A DNA stretch of 64,000 bases from Certhia americana. Lineage: Eukaryota > Chordata > Aves > Passeriformes > Certhiidae. The notes beneath the pieces were generated by a model. The model did no database searches, was not told the DNA's origin, and saw only the letters and a list, made by a program, of their open reading frames with translations. The stretch covers positions 39,213,016 to 39,277,015 of the forward strand of contig CM031879.1 in the NCBI GenBank assembly GCA_018697195.1. Direction: 5' to 3'. This document shows positions 50,161 through 64,000 of this stretch, one piece after another. The position numbers and the translations under genes are program-made. Positions within the stretch are counted from its first letter, which is position 1. Every line of letters begins with the position of its first letter.

Positions 50161-53100
50161 TAACTATTGCCTTTAAGAAACTTGTCAGCCACAAGAGAGA
50201 GAGAAAACCACCCTAAACCACTAAAAAAACCTCCACAGTACTGGCAGAGCACTAATAAAAATGACTGCATTTTGGCTACCCTCTTTGAGAATTAATGTAC
50301 ACCAAAATAATTGGGGTTTATTTATATTCCAGTAATATCTGGAGACCCCGATTGGAGATTCAGGGTAATATTTTCTAAAGTGAGTAAGTAATGCAGCAGC
50401 TACAGGCATAAAATAGCAAAGGTAACAATTTCACGGTTTACTTCCATCAGTCCAAATTTCAGGTATTTGAAGACTATATCAGTTTTGTTGCTTTCGCTGG
50501 CTTTGGTTGTCTGTGTTTCTGCTGCTGGTTGTTTGCAAAACTTCCCCAGTATTTCCAACACAGTGTTCATAGATCATGCTCACAGAAATACACCAGGAGT
50601 CATCATACAGAATTTCTGCCACCTCTACATCTTGGTGGTGGGCTTGCTGTAGAGGACAGTTCTTATGAAATTAGAACTCCTATCAAATCTGGATAGACTA
50701 GAACCAAAATTCAGAAAGCAACATCTTCCTGCTGTTCTACAATAGTGTAAAGACGGAAAAGTCAGAAAATTGACTATTATGCATAAACCAGCCAGTATCT
50801 TACTGTCTTTATCTGAAAATAATTTGAATGACAGGAACTGCTGAAAAATCATCAAGAGGATGGAATAATCCACGTTCTAATTTTTTGCTGCTCTTTCCTA
50901 GAATAGGGAATGAACTGGGATGGTATTTGCTGCAGCTGGCTGGAAACGAATGACAGAAATATTCTGAGGTTTTAACCATAAGTATTTTATTTTACCTGAA
51001 GGCATGTCAAAAGAGAGAATTTCCAAAGTAAGGAAGGGGAGAGAAAGCCAGTAAACACCCACCTGAGTTGTAGCACGTTCATTAATGTTCATGGTCTAAC
51101 ACTATGTGGTTCAGAGCAATGAATATGTCTGCTGTATGGCATGGAGTTATCCAAAAACCAGTTAATGAATATTTAATGAAGGTGAAATAGTTTCAATGGG
51201 AGTACTTTAAAGATCGAGCAACTCACTAAGCCAGGGTGAAGTAATGTGCTAGGGAAGAGGGAAAGGTTTCACATCAAAGTCATCACTCAGTCTGTGTTTT
51301 TCTCTAGAATATTAGGTTTCAAAAAATGCATAAACCTGGCTCTTCAGGAAAATGCCTCTAACTTTGAGGACTACTGGCTATTCTAAGATCTCATTCATAC
51401 TTTCTGGCTTCCTTCTAAATGTACAAGTGACATTGCTGAGAAATGCATTATAAGCCATGGTTTCTCTAAGAAAAGCTCTTAGTTGGATAAACTGTGGAAT
51501 TCCTACTTAGAACTTTTGTTGGCAAGTGAATTGCTTTAAAGATGAAGGAATTTGTTTTAATAGAATTTGGCCAAGGTAGTTATTTTCTCAGTGAATAACA
51601 TAAAACTGGTATCATCAACACCAATTTTAGACATACACACAAATAATAGTCTATCTTCTACTAGCTGAAAATGATGGTTTCAAAATAATTGGGCATTGCT
51701 GTAATGTATTTTATTTTTCACCATGCTTCAGGATATATTTGATTGTTTCCCCCACCAATGATGTTTAAACTGCAATTTCTTTATTTGTATAAGGCAGTTG
51801 GAAATCAGGCCACAAGTAACAGATTGCTTTGTTTAAACTGCTTTTGCTTGCTTAGTCTTATCTTGTTTTATGTGTTCTGTATCACCAGCAGGATGCACAA
51901 GAGATGCCTTATATTACATGCGTTCAGAATGGCTGCTGTGGAGGGATTACCAGTCCAGCTCTGGCATAAAGCCTCCTTTAGAATTTGTTGACTACAGCAC
52001 TGTATCCCAAACCCACTGGCAATGACTAGGAAACACAAAATTATTAAATCTTGCTATAGGGCCTTGTAGTTAGTTCAATGGAAACTTTAGATAGCTTTCA
52101 CCAAATTTGCCCTTTCTTTCCAAATCCCCTCACCCCAGATTTTCACCTAATTATTGTTTATTTTTATTGCACAGCATTCTATTGTTAAAACAAGATATAT
52201 AATTAAAATACTTTGAAATTTTTTTAACTGTTTTCCTTACTTGGGCCTTGTTTCCTATTGTACTTGGCTTGGTTAAAATTCATTTTTTTCTAGTTGTAAG
52301 GTTCTTGCTGGATGGTGGTTCCTATGCCTGCCACGAGAGGTCTCTTCCTGTGTGACAAACCTAAAAACTAAGAGCTAATCATACTTACTTTTCCTGAGTG
52401 CTCTTTCAGGCTCAATTTCTCCTTTCAATGCCAGGGAAACTATCACGTTTGTGTAGACTATTAGTGATGTGAATACTAGAGCTTGGAACAACTGCTCTTA
52501 GCATCCAACAGCAAGCAGGTGGTCAGATTTTACAAAAAAAGTTATAATCTCTTTTCTATAAATTCATCTTGCACCTTATATATGGTAAATGAAGTGGTAC
52601 TTACTATCAGTAACACAAAAGTAAAGGAACAAATTATACCATGTCAAGCATACCCATGTTTTCTTTCTTTGTTTTTTTCCCTATGGAAGGCTTAGGCAAA
52701 GTCTAATGGCTGCCAAAATAATCAGAAAAAATTAACGTGCCAAGTACAGTGGATCAGCAAAAGTTTTAGATGGAGAGAAGCCAAAATATTTTTCAAGGAA
52801 AATACTGGGGCTGAAGGTTTGGGGTGAGCTCATAAAGAACCATCCTCTGGCAGGCTAGGAGAAAATCTTATTTAAATTCCTTCTACTTTTAATGTCAATA
52901 CTTGGCAAAATTCCATTAGTCAGATAAAGACACCACAATTTCAATATACTGTAAACTATATATGTTACCTGATAGCATGCCTCATTTGACTTCCCTTTCC
53001 ACACCCACGCCAAAAAGAATCACACAGAGCTTTATGGAGAGAGAAGTTGGACTATTTTGGCAGTCCTTCAAAACATAAATTAGGTTCCAACAAAAAATAC

Positions 53101-54459
53101 ATGTAAGGAAACGATTTGGTTATGTCTTCTTATTCCAGAATTACTGTATTTTGTTCTATATTATTCAGTTTCTCTTGCCTCTGAGGAAGTAGTTTCCATC
53201 CATGGAAAATTAATTTCTGGTGTTGTTCATGCACATGTTGTTTTCCCATAACATTTAAAGGATGCTGGTCACTTTACAGCTTATTATACATTTTACCTTG
53301 AGTTCTGCAGGTCCTTGAAAAACCAATATGGAACTTCTGTAGCCAGTTGCATGCCTGACAGTAAGGGCACCTGCATAAAGGGCAGGTTATGCAGTTATAC
53401 TTCCTAAACACAGAATGAGAATGGCTTGAAAGAGAGAGCCCAGTAATGATGCACTTTTTTTTTTTTCTGGGTTGCGATCAAGACAATCGCATCAGTTCTG
53501 TATACCCAAAAGCAGAACATACCTGATTTTTTCTTCATTTGGAAACAGGTGATATTGTTCACCAAGTTAAAAGCATTACTTGAGTGAATATTTATAAGAA
53601 TTCTGCAAAAGCTTTTCATTGCCATGGCCCAATTGCTAAATTATACAAAAGCCTGGAATACTGCTCACAGATTTTACCAGTTTCTTATTTTACCAACAGG
53701 AGAATGAAAACAAAAGTACAGTCATCCAACAGTGCAATACACTGATGAATAGTAACTACTTGGGGCACTTCCAAACTGATCCTAAAGAAGTATGTACCAC
53801 ATATGTGGTCAGGAAATAAATTGCAGTTATCATCCACCTTTGCTTGCCTCATTCATCCATCTCTGCCTAGACTACCTTAAGCATTCCAAACGTTGACTTA
53901 CATCAAAGTCTCTGTCCAAAACAAAAAGAAGAGAAGGAGTAGTAAGAAAACAATTAAATTTTCCCTTCCCTTTAGCTGGTAGAACATTAATCTTTCCCTA
54001 CAAAATATTGACAACTGTTGCTGGTCAGTTTTGAAATGTGCAGCAGCATGTAATTATCTTAATATCTAGAATGACAATTCATAGAACACTTTACCTAAAA
54101 AGATATTGTCCAATTACCAGAATTTTTGTTTTTTAAACTCATTTTTCTGTTTACCAGATGAAGAAATCAGACAGCATAAACTTGGTGTGGCAGGGGCTTG
54201 ATAGGTTTGTAGTTTTCTAAAAGTTTTCCCTTTTATAGTTTTCTATTACTGTTATAATTAGTATTATTAATTTTTGTTATAGCACTCTCAGTCTTTGTAG
54301 ACTAAATATTTCTAAAAATGTTACATGGACTAAGATAAAAAGATGCAGATGAACACTGATTCAGTTCGTTGATTCTTAGCTTTCTCTCTCTATTTGTTCT
54401 TCAACTATAAGTTCAGTTTGTCATCAGGTATTTATTATGTTGGGAAAAAAATCTCCCAT

Positions 54460-54499
54460 CCTTTGCCTTGCCTTACCTTGCCTGCCTCACCTTCCCTTG
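54460..54499. repeat. Degenerate (CCTTG)n pentamer repeat
   Basis: The text ctttgccttgccttaccttgcctgcctcaccttcccttg is a short decayed pentanucleotide repeat. Confidence 0.75.
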
Positions 54500-57400
54500 T
54501 ACTTCTTTGTTCCCTTTCTTCATATCTGAATAATGATATAAAAGTGACACAGTATTCATAAACACCTCCCAGCTTCTATCATCAGACCAAAGTTTCAGTG
54601 ATCCAGAACCTCTGGAGATGAGGAAGGACACAATCTGAGGTCCTACATTAAAAGTAAAAGATCTTGATCATTATGTGGGTAATTGGCTTAGGTTATGAGA
54701 TGCATTGAAATAACAGAATCATCCTGTCTGAGTTTTGAACAGAGCCAAACCAAAGAACATAACTAGAATGGGAAGAATGAGGAAATACAGCACTGATTTC
54801 ACTTTCACATCTTCCCGTGTCTGATCTTTCCATGTCTGCAAAACTAGAAGGAATACATAAAACAGCAGCTTATGCAGGAAACTGAGGAGCAGAAATAGTT
54901 TAATAGGGTAGTTAAGAAGAGTAGATGGAGATTTAAATTATTTGCTAGACTTGCAGCAACTGACTTTTATGAAGAGTGAAGACTTTGAAGACTTCTTTTG
55001 AAGATGACAGAATGAATACCAAGTAGTCATAGCACAAAGTGTAATCTTTACAGAAGCATGTTCCCTACCCATTCACTGCCTTTCCCACCTTTTCCTTCAC
55101 TCTTTAGCTTGCTTCCAATGTCCTGCTCACATGGCGATTTTTTTTGACATGCTTTCTTCTTGTCCTTCCAAGGCAGAAGTTACTTAGGATTGGGAGTGCA
55201 AACGTCTTGTGCCCTCTCTGTGGTCCCAAAAAGTTGAATACAGGCATGGAGCCTACCCTGGACTTCCCAGCATTGAAGTCTGTGCTCTGATACTTCAAGA
55301 TTAAAAATTAAGAGAAGAGTTCTGGACCTTGCCAAAGAAGGGAAAACAGTTTAATTTCAAAACTAGGATGAAATACTACATCAGTTGAATCACTAAATTT
55401 AGAGGACCATTAAATCATTAATCATGACAATGCAACAACAGATTTCAGCATTCTTTGGTAAAACATACCTAGACTCAAACTCAGAATTGTTTGTTAAGGT
55501 GTTTTGCACAGGAAAGCAGGCTAGGGACTCAACAATGAATAGAGATACTGTTATCAAATTGGCATAACAATCATATCACAAAACCTCAAGTAGTGCTTTT
55601 GTGCAGTACAAATCAAGAAATAAAAGGTAACTATCTTAGTAAAAAAACCATCAGTAGTTCATAACTACCCCTTAAAATAGTTTAGAATAATGCAATGAGA
55701 ATGCTTTTATGGATAATCTGAAAATTTAAATTAATTATTTGAATTATTTATTTACCCAGTTTTCAAAGGCAAATCACCTATCCAAGACCCTCCATGGGAA
55801 TTTTGCCATGTAAGGCCCTAGTAAAGCTTGAGAAGACAGAGCCCATAATGTTGCTATTAACATAAAATATCCTTTGGATTTTTTACAAGCCAAATCCAGA
55901 ATTTATAAAAAGATGGACTCCATGTGCTGTTATTTGTGGTACTGAAGACACAGCAGTGGGTTAAAGGAGATGTTTCTAATAAAACACTGTCTCCAGCCTG
56001 CTATGAGGCTTTAACATCTCCTGCTACAAGGCTGGAGGATGTTCAGGCTGTATCCCACTGGGAACTTCCACGTGGACCTAGAAGCCCGCTGGGGAGACTT
56101 CTAATTTTGCCTGAAGCTAATTAAAATTCATGTTTTCTTAACGAATTAAGGGCAGTGATAGCTACTCACACTCTAATTGCAGTTAAGCCTAATGGACAGG
56201 CCAGGATAGGTAGATACCCAAAGTATCTACCCAGCAAATATTTTGAGGTTTTTCTCCATTTCACATTTACCACTGAGCACTCAGCAGGTGCTCCCACTTT
56301 GGAAAGGAAGTGCTAATGCCTTAAATCACCTTCCTATTCTGACTAGAATGCTTCTAATTGATGTCTCACCTCTGGGAAAACAGACAGCAAATTCAGGTTA
56401 ATGCTCCTGAATATTGGGAGGCATGGCATGGCTAAGTGCATTAACCCAGCCAAGACCAAAACACTGACACCTACAATAATATAAGGAGAAATTACAAGAT
56501 TCCTTAGAAATACCATCATACTTTAAAAGCAGTCTCCAAATGGTGTCAGAAAGAAACTAAGAATAGCATTTGGAATTACTCTTCTCATGTTTAAAGGACA
56601 TTTAGTTGCAAAAGTAAAATAATTGCATTTTGTAAAATAAACCTGAGTAAAATACTGAATATTAAGGCCTGAGGACTGAGGCTAGGAAAGCTGATTCTTG
56701 TTCCTCTCCCTGCATCCATTGAAGAGTTACATTTTTTCAATACTGAGTTGAGGGTGGTGTATTCTCAACACAGATTGAGAAATCCACATTATCTAACTGT
56801 AGCTGGCCACATTTCAGGCCCTGAAATGTCAGGGTTGATCTGACTATCTGGATCATTCTTGTCTCTTACCATCTGAAGAATGAAAAAGGATTTCACAGCA
56901 GGATTTATCAGCTTGTTTCAAGTACTGCCCCTGTGATGAAATGCTTCACAGTTTTGATGTGGTTGTTTCTCTCTACCGATTATAAAAGTCTGGACAGCTC
57001 TTTCAGCTGTGGTCTTTCACTTGTTATTTATTTCTCATCTATTATCATGTTTCTTTAGGAAATCTGCTATATAATTAATGTTATGAGAGTATAGAGAGAA
57101 CTGATGTTCAAAACACATCTGTAAAGATAAATATCAGCTGTGGAAACATGGGTCACTGTAGTTACTATAAGCATTCATATCTGTACGAGCTAGAAGCAGT
57201 GTCAGGATGATGTACAGCACAAATCAGAGCCTCAAAAGTTTTTGGTCCCCATGATAAAAGTACATCTTAATACTTCTGTAAAGGAGAAGTCTATTCAGAA
57301 ATATATCATGCATTTAGTTACTTATTCCCTTACAATGGGTTTCAAGAGTTGCTAATTCATTACCTAGAAACAGCTGAAAAGTAAAAGGCATGAAATCATA

Positions 57401-58101
57401 TTTATTAGCTATGCTGAATTACCTCTTTAAAAAATAAATTTACAGTTTTTGTAGAGACAGATGTTCAACATTGCATTACTAAATGGTTAACTTCTCAGAA
57501 AGATTTACTGATTTATGTGGTTCAGGGTTAAACAAATCAGCAAGCAGTAATCAAGCATCCATAAAAAAGGTAATGGACTAAAGCTGACCTTTGCGCCATG
57601 AGTTAAGAAAACAACTCTGCCACATTTATATCCAGTAAACCCACACAAAACTTGTTTAGAAACATGCTTTTTTATTATGTGAAAAAAGAGAGTGCAGGTA
57701 ACTTCAAAAGAAGATAAACTTCTCTGAAACTTCAGACATATTCACTCTCCTTGCTTTTTCTCTCTTAATAAAGTTAGGTATTGTCTCTAATGAACAGACT
57801 ATTGCCTGTGTCAATTCTAGACAATATTATGATGTATTGGAATATACTGTTCATGAACTGAATCTCAGTTATTTTCAGTGTTTGGGAAGAGGACAATGAA
57901 ATGAAAATAGTTCTTCAGCTTAGGGAAACAATGAGATTCTGTGATCTCACTCACTTCCACAATTCCTCCTTAAAATATGACAATATTGTGAATGACAACT
58001 CTATCGCTCCACAGTCACAAAGCCGTCTCTGTATTTCCAGTGCTTTGGCTAAAGAGGCATTACCACATCCTTCCAGTTGAGGTATGGAGTGATTTTGTAT
58101 T

Positions 58102-58152
58102 GGGGTTTTTTTTGGGGTTTTTTAAAAATTTTTTTGGGGGGTGGGGGTGGGG
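58102..58152 (+). repeat. T/G homopolymer mosaic with G runs
   Basis: G4 (58102-58105), T8, G4 (58114-58117), T6A5T7, then GGGGGGTGGGGGTGGGG (58136-58152). The last part has three dense G runs, and a fourth is only available through a long loop, so quadruplex formation is possible but less regular than at 33033. Confidence 0.85.
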
Positions 58153-61142
58153 TAGTGCCTTCATTTGTTCTGTTTTTCTCATTTGACAGATGCTATTGTT
58201 TAAACTTATTTGGATGAAAAAGAGTTAAAAATATATCATAATTATCCTTATTAGTTGGACCTGCTGAATATAGCTTTATGAAAAAAAGCGCTGCAATTTA
58301 AAGATAGCCAAGAAAAAAATCCTGCCATGACCTCTTCATTTATACTTTGATGATACTCAATAAATACTCATAGTTTGGCTTAAATCAAAACTTTTTGTCA
58401 TTTTTGTCACCTAAAAAACTCACAGATATCCAATAGAATCCGGAAGGAATAAACACTGATTAAGGACAATCCGTGAGTAATTAGCATTTTTTCTTATAGC
58501 ACAGTTGGATATCAATATAGAGAACTGGTTCATATTCATTTTTTCAAGTATAATGTACATCAGCCTTTGGTCTTGTTTATGCAAAACCTCATGCACAAGT
58601 GTCCACATAAATGCAAAATACCATTACATTTGCATACACACTGGGGTGTGTTACTCAGCCTACAGGGATGTAATTTTGATCTCAAATAAATTGTGATTCC
58701 ATCTTGATAATACAATTTACATAATTTCACATGAGTTGGTATTTGACATTAAAATGACGTTGGTCACTTTGGTACCAAGGCAAATAAAATCACAAAGTCA
58801 GTCATGGGTAAAAATATATGATACAAAGAAATGGCCTCTTGTATGGTGAATTAGTCAAAAAATATAAGAGCAAAATGTTACTTTGTATAAAATAGAAAGA
58901 GATTTTTCCAGAATTTCTTTGGATAAAATTAACAAAAATTGAATATAAGCAAAACTACTCTCCCCCCATCTTTCTTCAAAAATTCCCGATTTTCAAATGA
59001 AGCTGATATTTTGACTTAGAAAAAATTTTGTATGCCCAAAGAACTTTTTGAAATTCCAGAAAAGGAACACTTGAGACCAAGTGACTGTCTTACTGTTTAA
59101 AGTATTTCTCATCCCCGTTTTAGTCACCCTGGTTATTCAGTTCCTTGACACATCCATGAACATTCCAAGCTCCCCAGAAACTCACCTATTACAAAAAGAT
59201 TTCTTTTTTATTGAAAACCCAAAGTCTACTGTTGAATTTGGATCACATCTGAACATCTCTTCATTATCAATTTGAAGCTGTAACACTGCAAAATGATTTT
59301 TTATCTTCATTTGTTCAGTGAGAAGGGAGAGTTTGAGTAAAAATCTCTAGGTGTTTTAGTTCAAAAAAAAATTTGTTACATAAACAAGAGAGAACGATGA
59401 TCTGGTTTTTTTTGCATTTCATCCCTCTTGTTAGGAGTGGTATGACTATCTTAATGATAAAATATTATTGATTGTTTCTTTCAAATATAACATTTTATAT
59501 CTTACAAATCTGGCAATTTATCATCAAATGATGTACAGCACCTTGAGAAGATGTTATTATACAAATTGACCTAGTAATAAATCATATAGTTCATTGATTA
59601 CTTCAGTGCATAAAGTCAATCCCAAAAGGTGAATTAGACAGTTGAACAGTGAGTGGACGTGTGGATCACTGGTGTCTATGGGACTTGCTGGATGCTGAGC
59701 TGAGAGTGTTGAGATCGCAGTTTCTGACTCATGGGGCAGGAAAATTTGATTTGTGGAAATGTCTCTGAGGCTTTTTCCCATAAAAACTGATGCTGATTAT
59801 TTCACCCCTTTGTTGATGACTTCCAGTCACCATCCTCTCCATTCCACCCAATTACTCTGCAAAGCATTGCACTGCATTGTCTAGTTGTCTCAAGTGGGGA
59901 GAAATCATTCATTATATAAATCTGTCCTAGTGCAAAGTAGTGTCACCCTGAAAGTGAAGTCTTGGTTGTTCTGAAATCAGTGTTAAGTCTCACACAGCCT
60001 TCACAGAGGCTGAATTTCCCCCTGCAGACTACACTGAGACTAGTTGTTCCTCCCTTTGTCCAGGACAGCATGATCTGTAACTGTAGGCAAGTTAGTCTCT
60101 TCTCTTTCTCGCTTATCGGACAAATGCAATCGTAGCATATATTATGCATGCATTATACATTTCCTTTCTTATCCTCAGCTTGCATGCACATTGACAACAT
60201 AGTCCTAACTCATCATAGCATTTAAGCACATGTTTAAACTTAAGCCAGAGTGAAGCCTATTCTCAAACATTTTGCTGAATGAACATCTCTAAACACATCA
60301 TCGTGGCTATTTTTTCTTTCCAGCTTGGCACACACTATGTTGAAGAAGGCCAAATTTCAAATGTGCTATTACGTTTCCCTCCTTTTAGAGAAAAATTATT
60401 TTCCTGAGATCTTAATGTGTAGATGAACTAAGACTGTATTTCCAGACAAAAGTGATTCAAATTTTAAGGTAATTGGATTTTGCAGAATTCAGCTTGATAT
60501 GAAAGCCTGGACTGTTGGATAGGACAGTAATATTTAGAGGAATTTGTAATCCAAGTTTGCTTCTTCCATTTATCTAAACTCAATAAAACACAGGACTGGC
60601 AGTAGATGCATTTGGGAAGGAAGTAAGGAAGTTAATATTGCAACAGCGTGATTGTTATCTGTCTTATTTCTTGCATAGACACTCTAATTTATGGTCTTAG
60701 GTGTAGTTTAACTGAATCCATCCCAAAAGGGTGAATGAGAGAATCTGTTTACAGATGTCATATGTTGCTGAACTGCTATTACAGAATAGTCATTCTAGTC
60801 TATTTTGTTTTGCATAAAAGAAAATCTCAGTTTTCATATACTGGAATAAAAATGGTTTTGTTTCACATTTCCTTTGCTGATTTCCTTTTCTGTACAGAGG
60901 GATGTTATCTATGTGAATCTACAACACTAAAATCTTCAATGCTTCAGAAAAGTTTGAGACTAGGAAATCTGTGTGTCTTTTATCCTCTGAATATGATTAA
61001 TGATGCTTTGTGTTTTGCAAGACATTATTAAAAACAGAAGCCTATGACTTCATTGTCTCTGACAACGACTTTGAACATGGGGTCAGCTATTCCACTTTTA
61101 CATTTCTTTGCAAGATTAAAAGAAAGTAAAAACTATTGCATT

Positions 61143-61154
61143 GGGGGGGGGGGG
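61143..61154 (+). repeat. G(12) homopolymer
   Basis: Twelve consecutive G in AT-rich DNA. It is likely variable in length and difficult to sequence. Confidence 0.95.
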
Positions 61155-63094
61155 AACTTTACACAGATTTAACAAAGCAGAATACACACACGTTTTCAAT
61201 ATGCTTCTTCCAATGAAAATTCACCTCATTCATATGATACTGCTGGTAAGCAAATACTAGTGACAGGAAAATCTAGCCATCAGGAAAACATACTGGGTTC
61301 AGGATTATCTCAAGTACCACATGCTAGCATCGTTGAAAATGTTAAGGAAGGAGTTCAGGGTTTGATTGAGAAAATTACAAGTAACAGATGCAATTTTTTG
61401 GGTGCATTCTTGGACATTCAGTGACGAACAAGAAAGTTATCAAGCAAAACTGAAACAAAGCGTGCAACAGCAAGAATTAATTTGAAAATATTAGTGAGCA
61501 ATTACATGTCAGCACATTTTTATTTTCACATAAAATACACTACTTTCACAAGTTGAATGTGCTATATACCTTCGTAAAGTTTATATGCAGTATTGCTTTA
61601 AGTGCTGGAAAAGCTAGATCTTCCTTTAATATCTAAACAGGAAATTATTCACTCTTTTTGAGCTATTTTGTTCATCTGTAATGCGTTATTTTATTGAATT
61701 TCTGCAATGTAAGGGTTATTTTTTTTTACAGATATCTTCACCTTTCATGAATGTCAACAGCATTCCCACTGTACTAAAAGCCTAAAGGAGGAATTGAAAA
61801 CCTCACAGAAATTAATGGTAAAATTCAAAATCATTTCAGAAACGTTGAGGTTTTGCTAAATCAAGCTGGGAATATGGTTGCAATAAAACCACTATTGCTT
61901 TGACCATTGAGAGAGGAATGAATGTTATCTAACACTGGCAGTTTTCTGCCTTCAGAACATTCACTTAGAGAAGTCACTAGACTATCATGGTGCTTGTTTC
62001 AGCTGGTTATGTTTTTCACTGTATTTAACTTCATTGTAAATTTTGTCTGTCAAATGAACCTTGCTGCAACTGGCTAGAATAAATATGAAACTCTATTACT
62101 CAGTTATTAATTTATCTTGCATATTATCAAGGTCCCTTTTTTGAGGTCTGCTTTGAAATGTTGAGGTTTAATTTGTCTTAAGCGGTATTGTAAACATGCA
62201 GCAATGTAAAATAAATTTTATTCGAGACATGGCAAATGTAGGTGTGGAAAAAATCAGTAACTATTGCACTGGAGATTCTTCTATTTGGATGTTCTCTGCC
62301 TTAAACAGAAGATTTTTCTAAACTGATTTAGCAGAAATCTAAAATGTGTCCTGTAATATGATCTGTGTTTTCAATTTTACCCATTTAACAATTTTAAAAT
62401 CATATCCCCCACCACTGGTTGGTCAAGAACCAGATAGAAATCATTATACAGTTCACACTAACACTGAAATACAAGAATTTTTTCAGAGGTAAGTCTTGAA
62501 AATGAATCAAAACTATGCAGAATAATAGGATATATTTTCTTTCTGTTCATTAGACTAAGAAAGAATTGACTGCTGTTTGGAAGGGCGATTTTTCCAGCTT
62601 GGTTTTTGTAAGATGAAAGTATGGTTCTCACATTTGCAGAAATGTGGCCTGCCTGATACAAGGGTAAAAGACAAACATTAAAAAAAAATAATTTCACTGC
62701 ATTTCATTTCACACTGGAATGTGCACCATGGATCTTAATATTAAATAAAACTGGATAGAAGGTAGATTTAGTAAATTTTGTTACATTTTCCTAACAATAG
62801 AGAAAAGTTTGGAAAAAATGCTCGCAAGAGTATTTTGCCCTGACACATATGAATTTTCTTAAATAGTAGCAACTTAAACATTTTCACAAAGAACAAGCAC
62901 AAGGAGGTATTCTAATAGTCAAATAAAGGTCAAAACCAATAGCAGCTTTTAAAGTGTTGCTCTACTCTTGTTTATGTAAATAACAAGTTTTCTACTATAA
63001 GCAATGGTTTCATTATCTAGTCAGAGATATGCAACAACCAATTTCATACTGGGATGCTCTGGTACATGGAGATATGTCTTTTATGCACACAACT

Positions 63095-63114
63095 TATATA
63101 TATATATATATATA
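63095..63114. repeat. (TA)10 microsatellite
   Basis: A short TA dinucleotide run with no associated gene. Confidence 0.9.
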
Positions 63115-64000
63115 ATATGCAAAGTATATGAAACACATGAACATAAAAGATCATTTTTTTTGAAAGCATAACATAACTGTGTCACTGCTATCCACTGATG
63201 GATTCTGCATTTTCTTATCAATAGTATAAATCTGAAGAGGTCCATTACTTCATACAGTAACAGAGTTGATCTAGTTTTACTTTAACCAAGAGCAGGCTCC
63301 TGTCCATTCTTTCTGGCTTCTCTTCATAATCAGTTTCAGAGTATTACTGTTCTAATGTTACATACACCTCACTGGTTACCAGGCCACAACCTGACCTTAA
63401 ATTTGTATGAAAAATTAAGTGGAAGGCAGACGATTGAGCTGTGGTTTCTTTCAGTTTCATATCATTGCCCTTGCATCTGGCAGGGAGGGGAAAAAAAAAA
63501 AAAGGCAGCTGCCTGATACCATAATGTCACTTTTAAGTTTTACACTGAAAAAGCACTAAGCGGGGCTTACTCAGAGTCATTTTTCAGCCAATTCTTCTTC
63601 CTGGAAATGTGATGATGTGAAGACAGACAGAGCTGAGGGAAGAAACAGTCCAAAAGCCATCTCCCTCACTCTATTATTACGAATCACCCCTGTTATAGAA
63701 GGAAAACTACACATACTCAGCATGCTTCAAAGAAGGAAAATGATGTGACAAAGCCATGAAGTTAAATTAAACAGATCTGATCTACACAACCAATTTCTTG
63801 TCTGCATATTTTTCCATTTAATTAAAAAATAGCTTGAGACCTTTGTTACAGTATGTGACATCAAGTTAATATAGTAAATCAGAATATAATTAAGTAGCAC
63901 ATCTGTCCAAAAGAACTTCATAGCTTGAGTTTGGTTGATCAAGTTAATTGAATTAAGAATTTTTTGTAGGTAGATCTAGCTTATAAATATCAAGCACTTA

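Larger units (their letters stand above)
41733..64000. other. Intergenic interval, no recognised gene
   Basis: About 22 kb of AT-rich DNA without a gene I can name. Coding-like curiosities are the minus-strand ORF at 44606-44896 and the signal-peptide-like frame at 50467-50652, both in the findings. Short repeats are at 50101-50160, 54460-54499, 58102-58152, 61143-61154 and 63095-63114. No RASSF9 coding sequence, which is expected downstream of ALX1, was seen on either strand. Confidence 0.6.

Noticed and set aside
44000..64000. Search for RASSF9, the expected next gene
   Set aside because: No ORF resembles its Ras-association or coiled-coil regions on either strand.
1..64000. CRISPR arrays, operons, rRNA or tRNA genes
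   Set aside because: No spaced direct-repeat array, no polycistronic gene order and no cloverleaf-like A/B box pattern was noticed by eye. Small RNA genes cannot be excluded without a covariance-model scan.

Overview
This window looks like vertebrate nuclear DNA from a bird. It is AT-rich and CpG-poor, with long introns and intergenic DNA. It carries CR1 LINE fragments ending in the typical ATTCTATG-type 3' terminus and two solo LTR-like elements of common avian endogenous-retrovirus types, which fit a neoavian and probably passerine genome. A 100-base run of N inside a (TA)n microsatellite marks an assembly gap. Nothing bacterial or phage-like is present.

The one confidently recognised gene is ALX1 (CART1), a paired-class homeobox transcription factor, on the + strand. 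Its last two coding exons are here: exon 3 (3143-3271, end of the homeodomain and linker) and exon 4 (14219-14539, C-terminal region with the OAR motif and stop codon). A 10.9-kb intron separates them and a short 3' UTR with tandem AATAAA signals follows. Exons 1 and 2, about 177 residues, lie upstream of the window. In vertebrates ALX1 patterns cranial neural crest and the frontonasal region, and in Darwin's finches its haplotypes are associated with beak shape.

Layout: 1-3142 is the 3' part of ALX1 intron 2 and holds two protein-like minus-strand ORFs of unknown status. 3143-14755 is ALX1 exon 3 to the 3' UTR, with three CR1 fragments in the intron. From 14756 to 64000 I see intergenic DNA: a near-perfect 36-bp hairpin with an AATAAA loop (15322-15399), an old MITE-like element (17340-17574), two LTRs (18744-19337, minus; 27518-28248, plus), the microsatellite with its gap (31986-32180), a G-quadruplex-capable T/G tract (33001-33104), a CR1 3' tail (41621-41732) and several short tandem duplications. 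In vertebrates the next gene downstream is usually RASSF9; I found no trace of it, so the window probably ends inside the ALX1-RASSF9 interval, where ALX1 enhancers may lie.

No new multi-gene system is evident. The observations most worth following are the hairpin just beyond ALX1, the possible undescribed minus-strand exons in intron 2, the CpG-retaining intronic block at 5480-5710, and the ALX1 codon that may correspond to a reported finch missense site.
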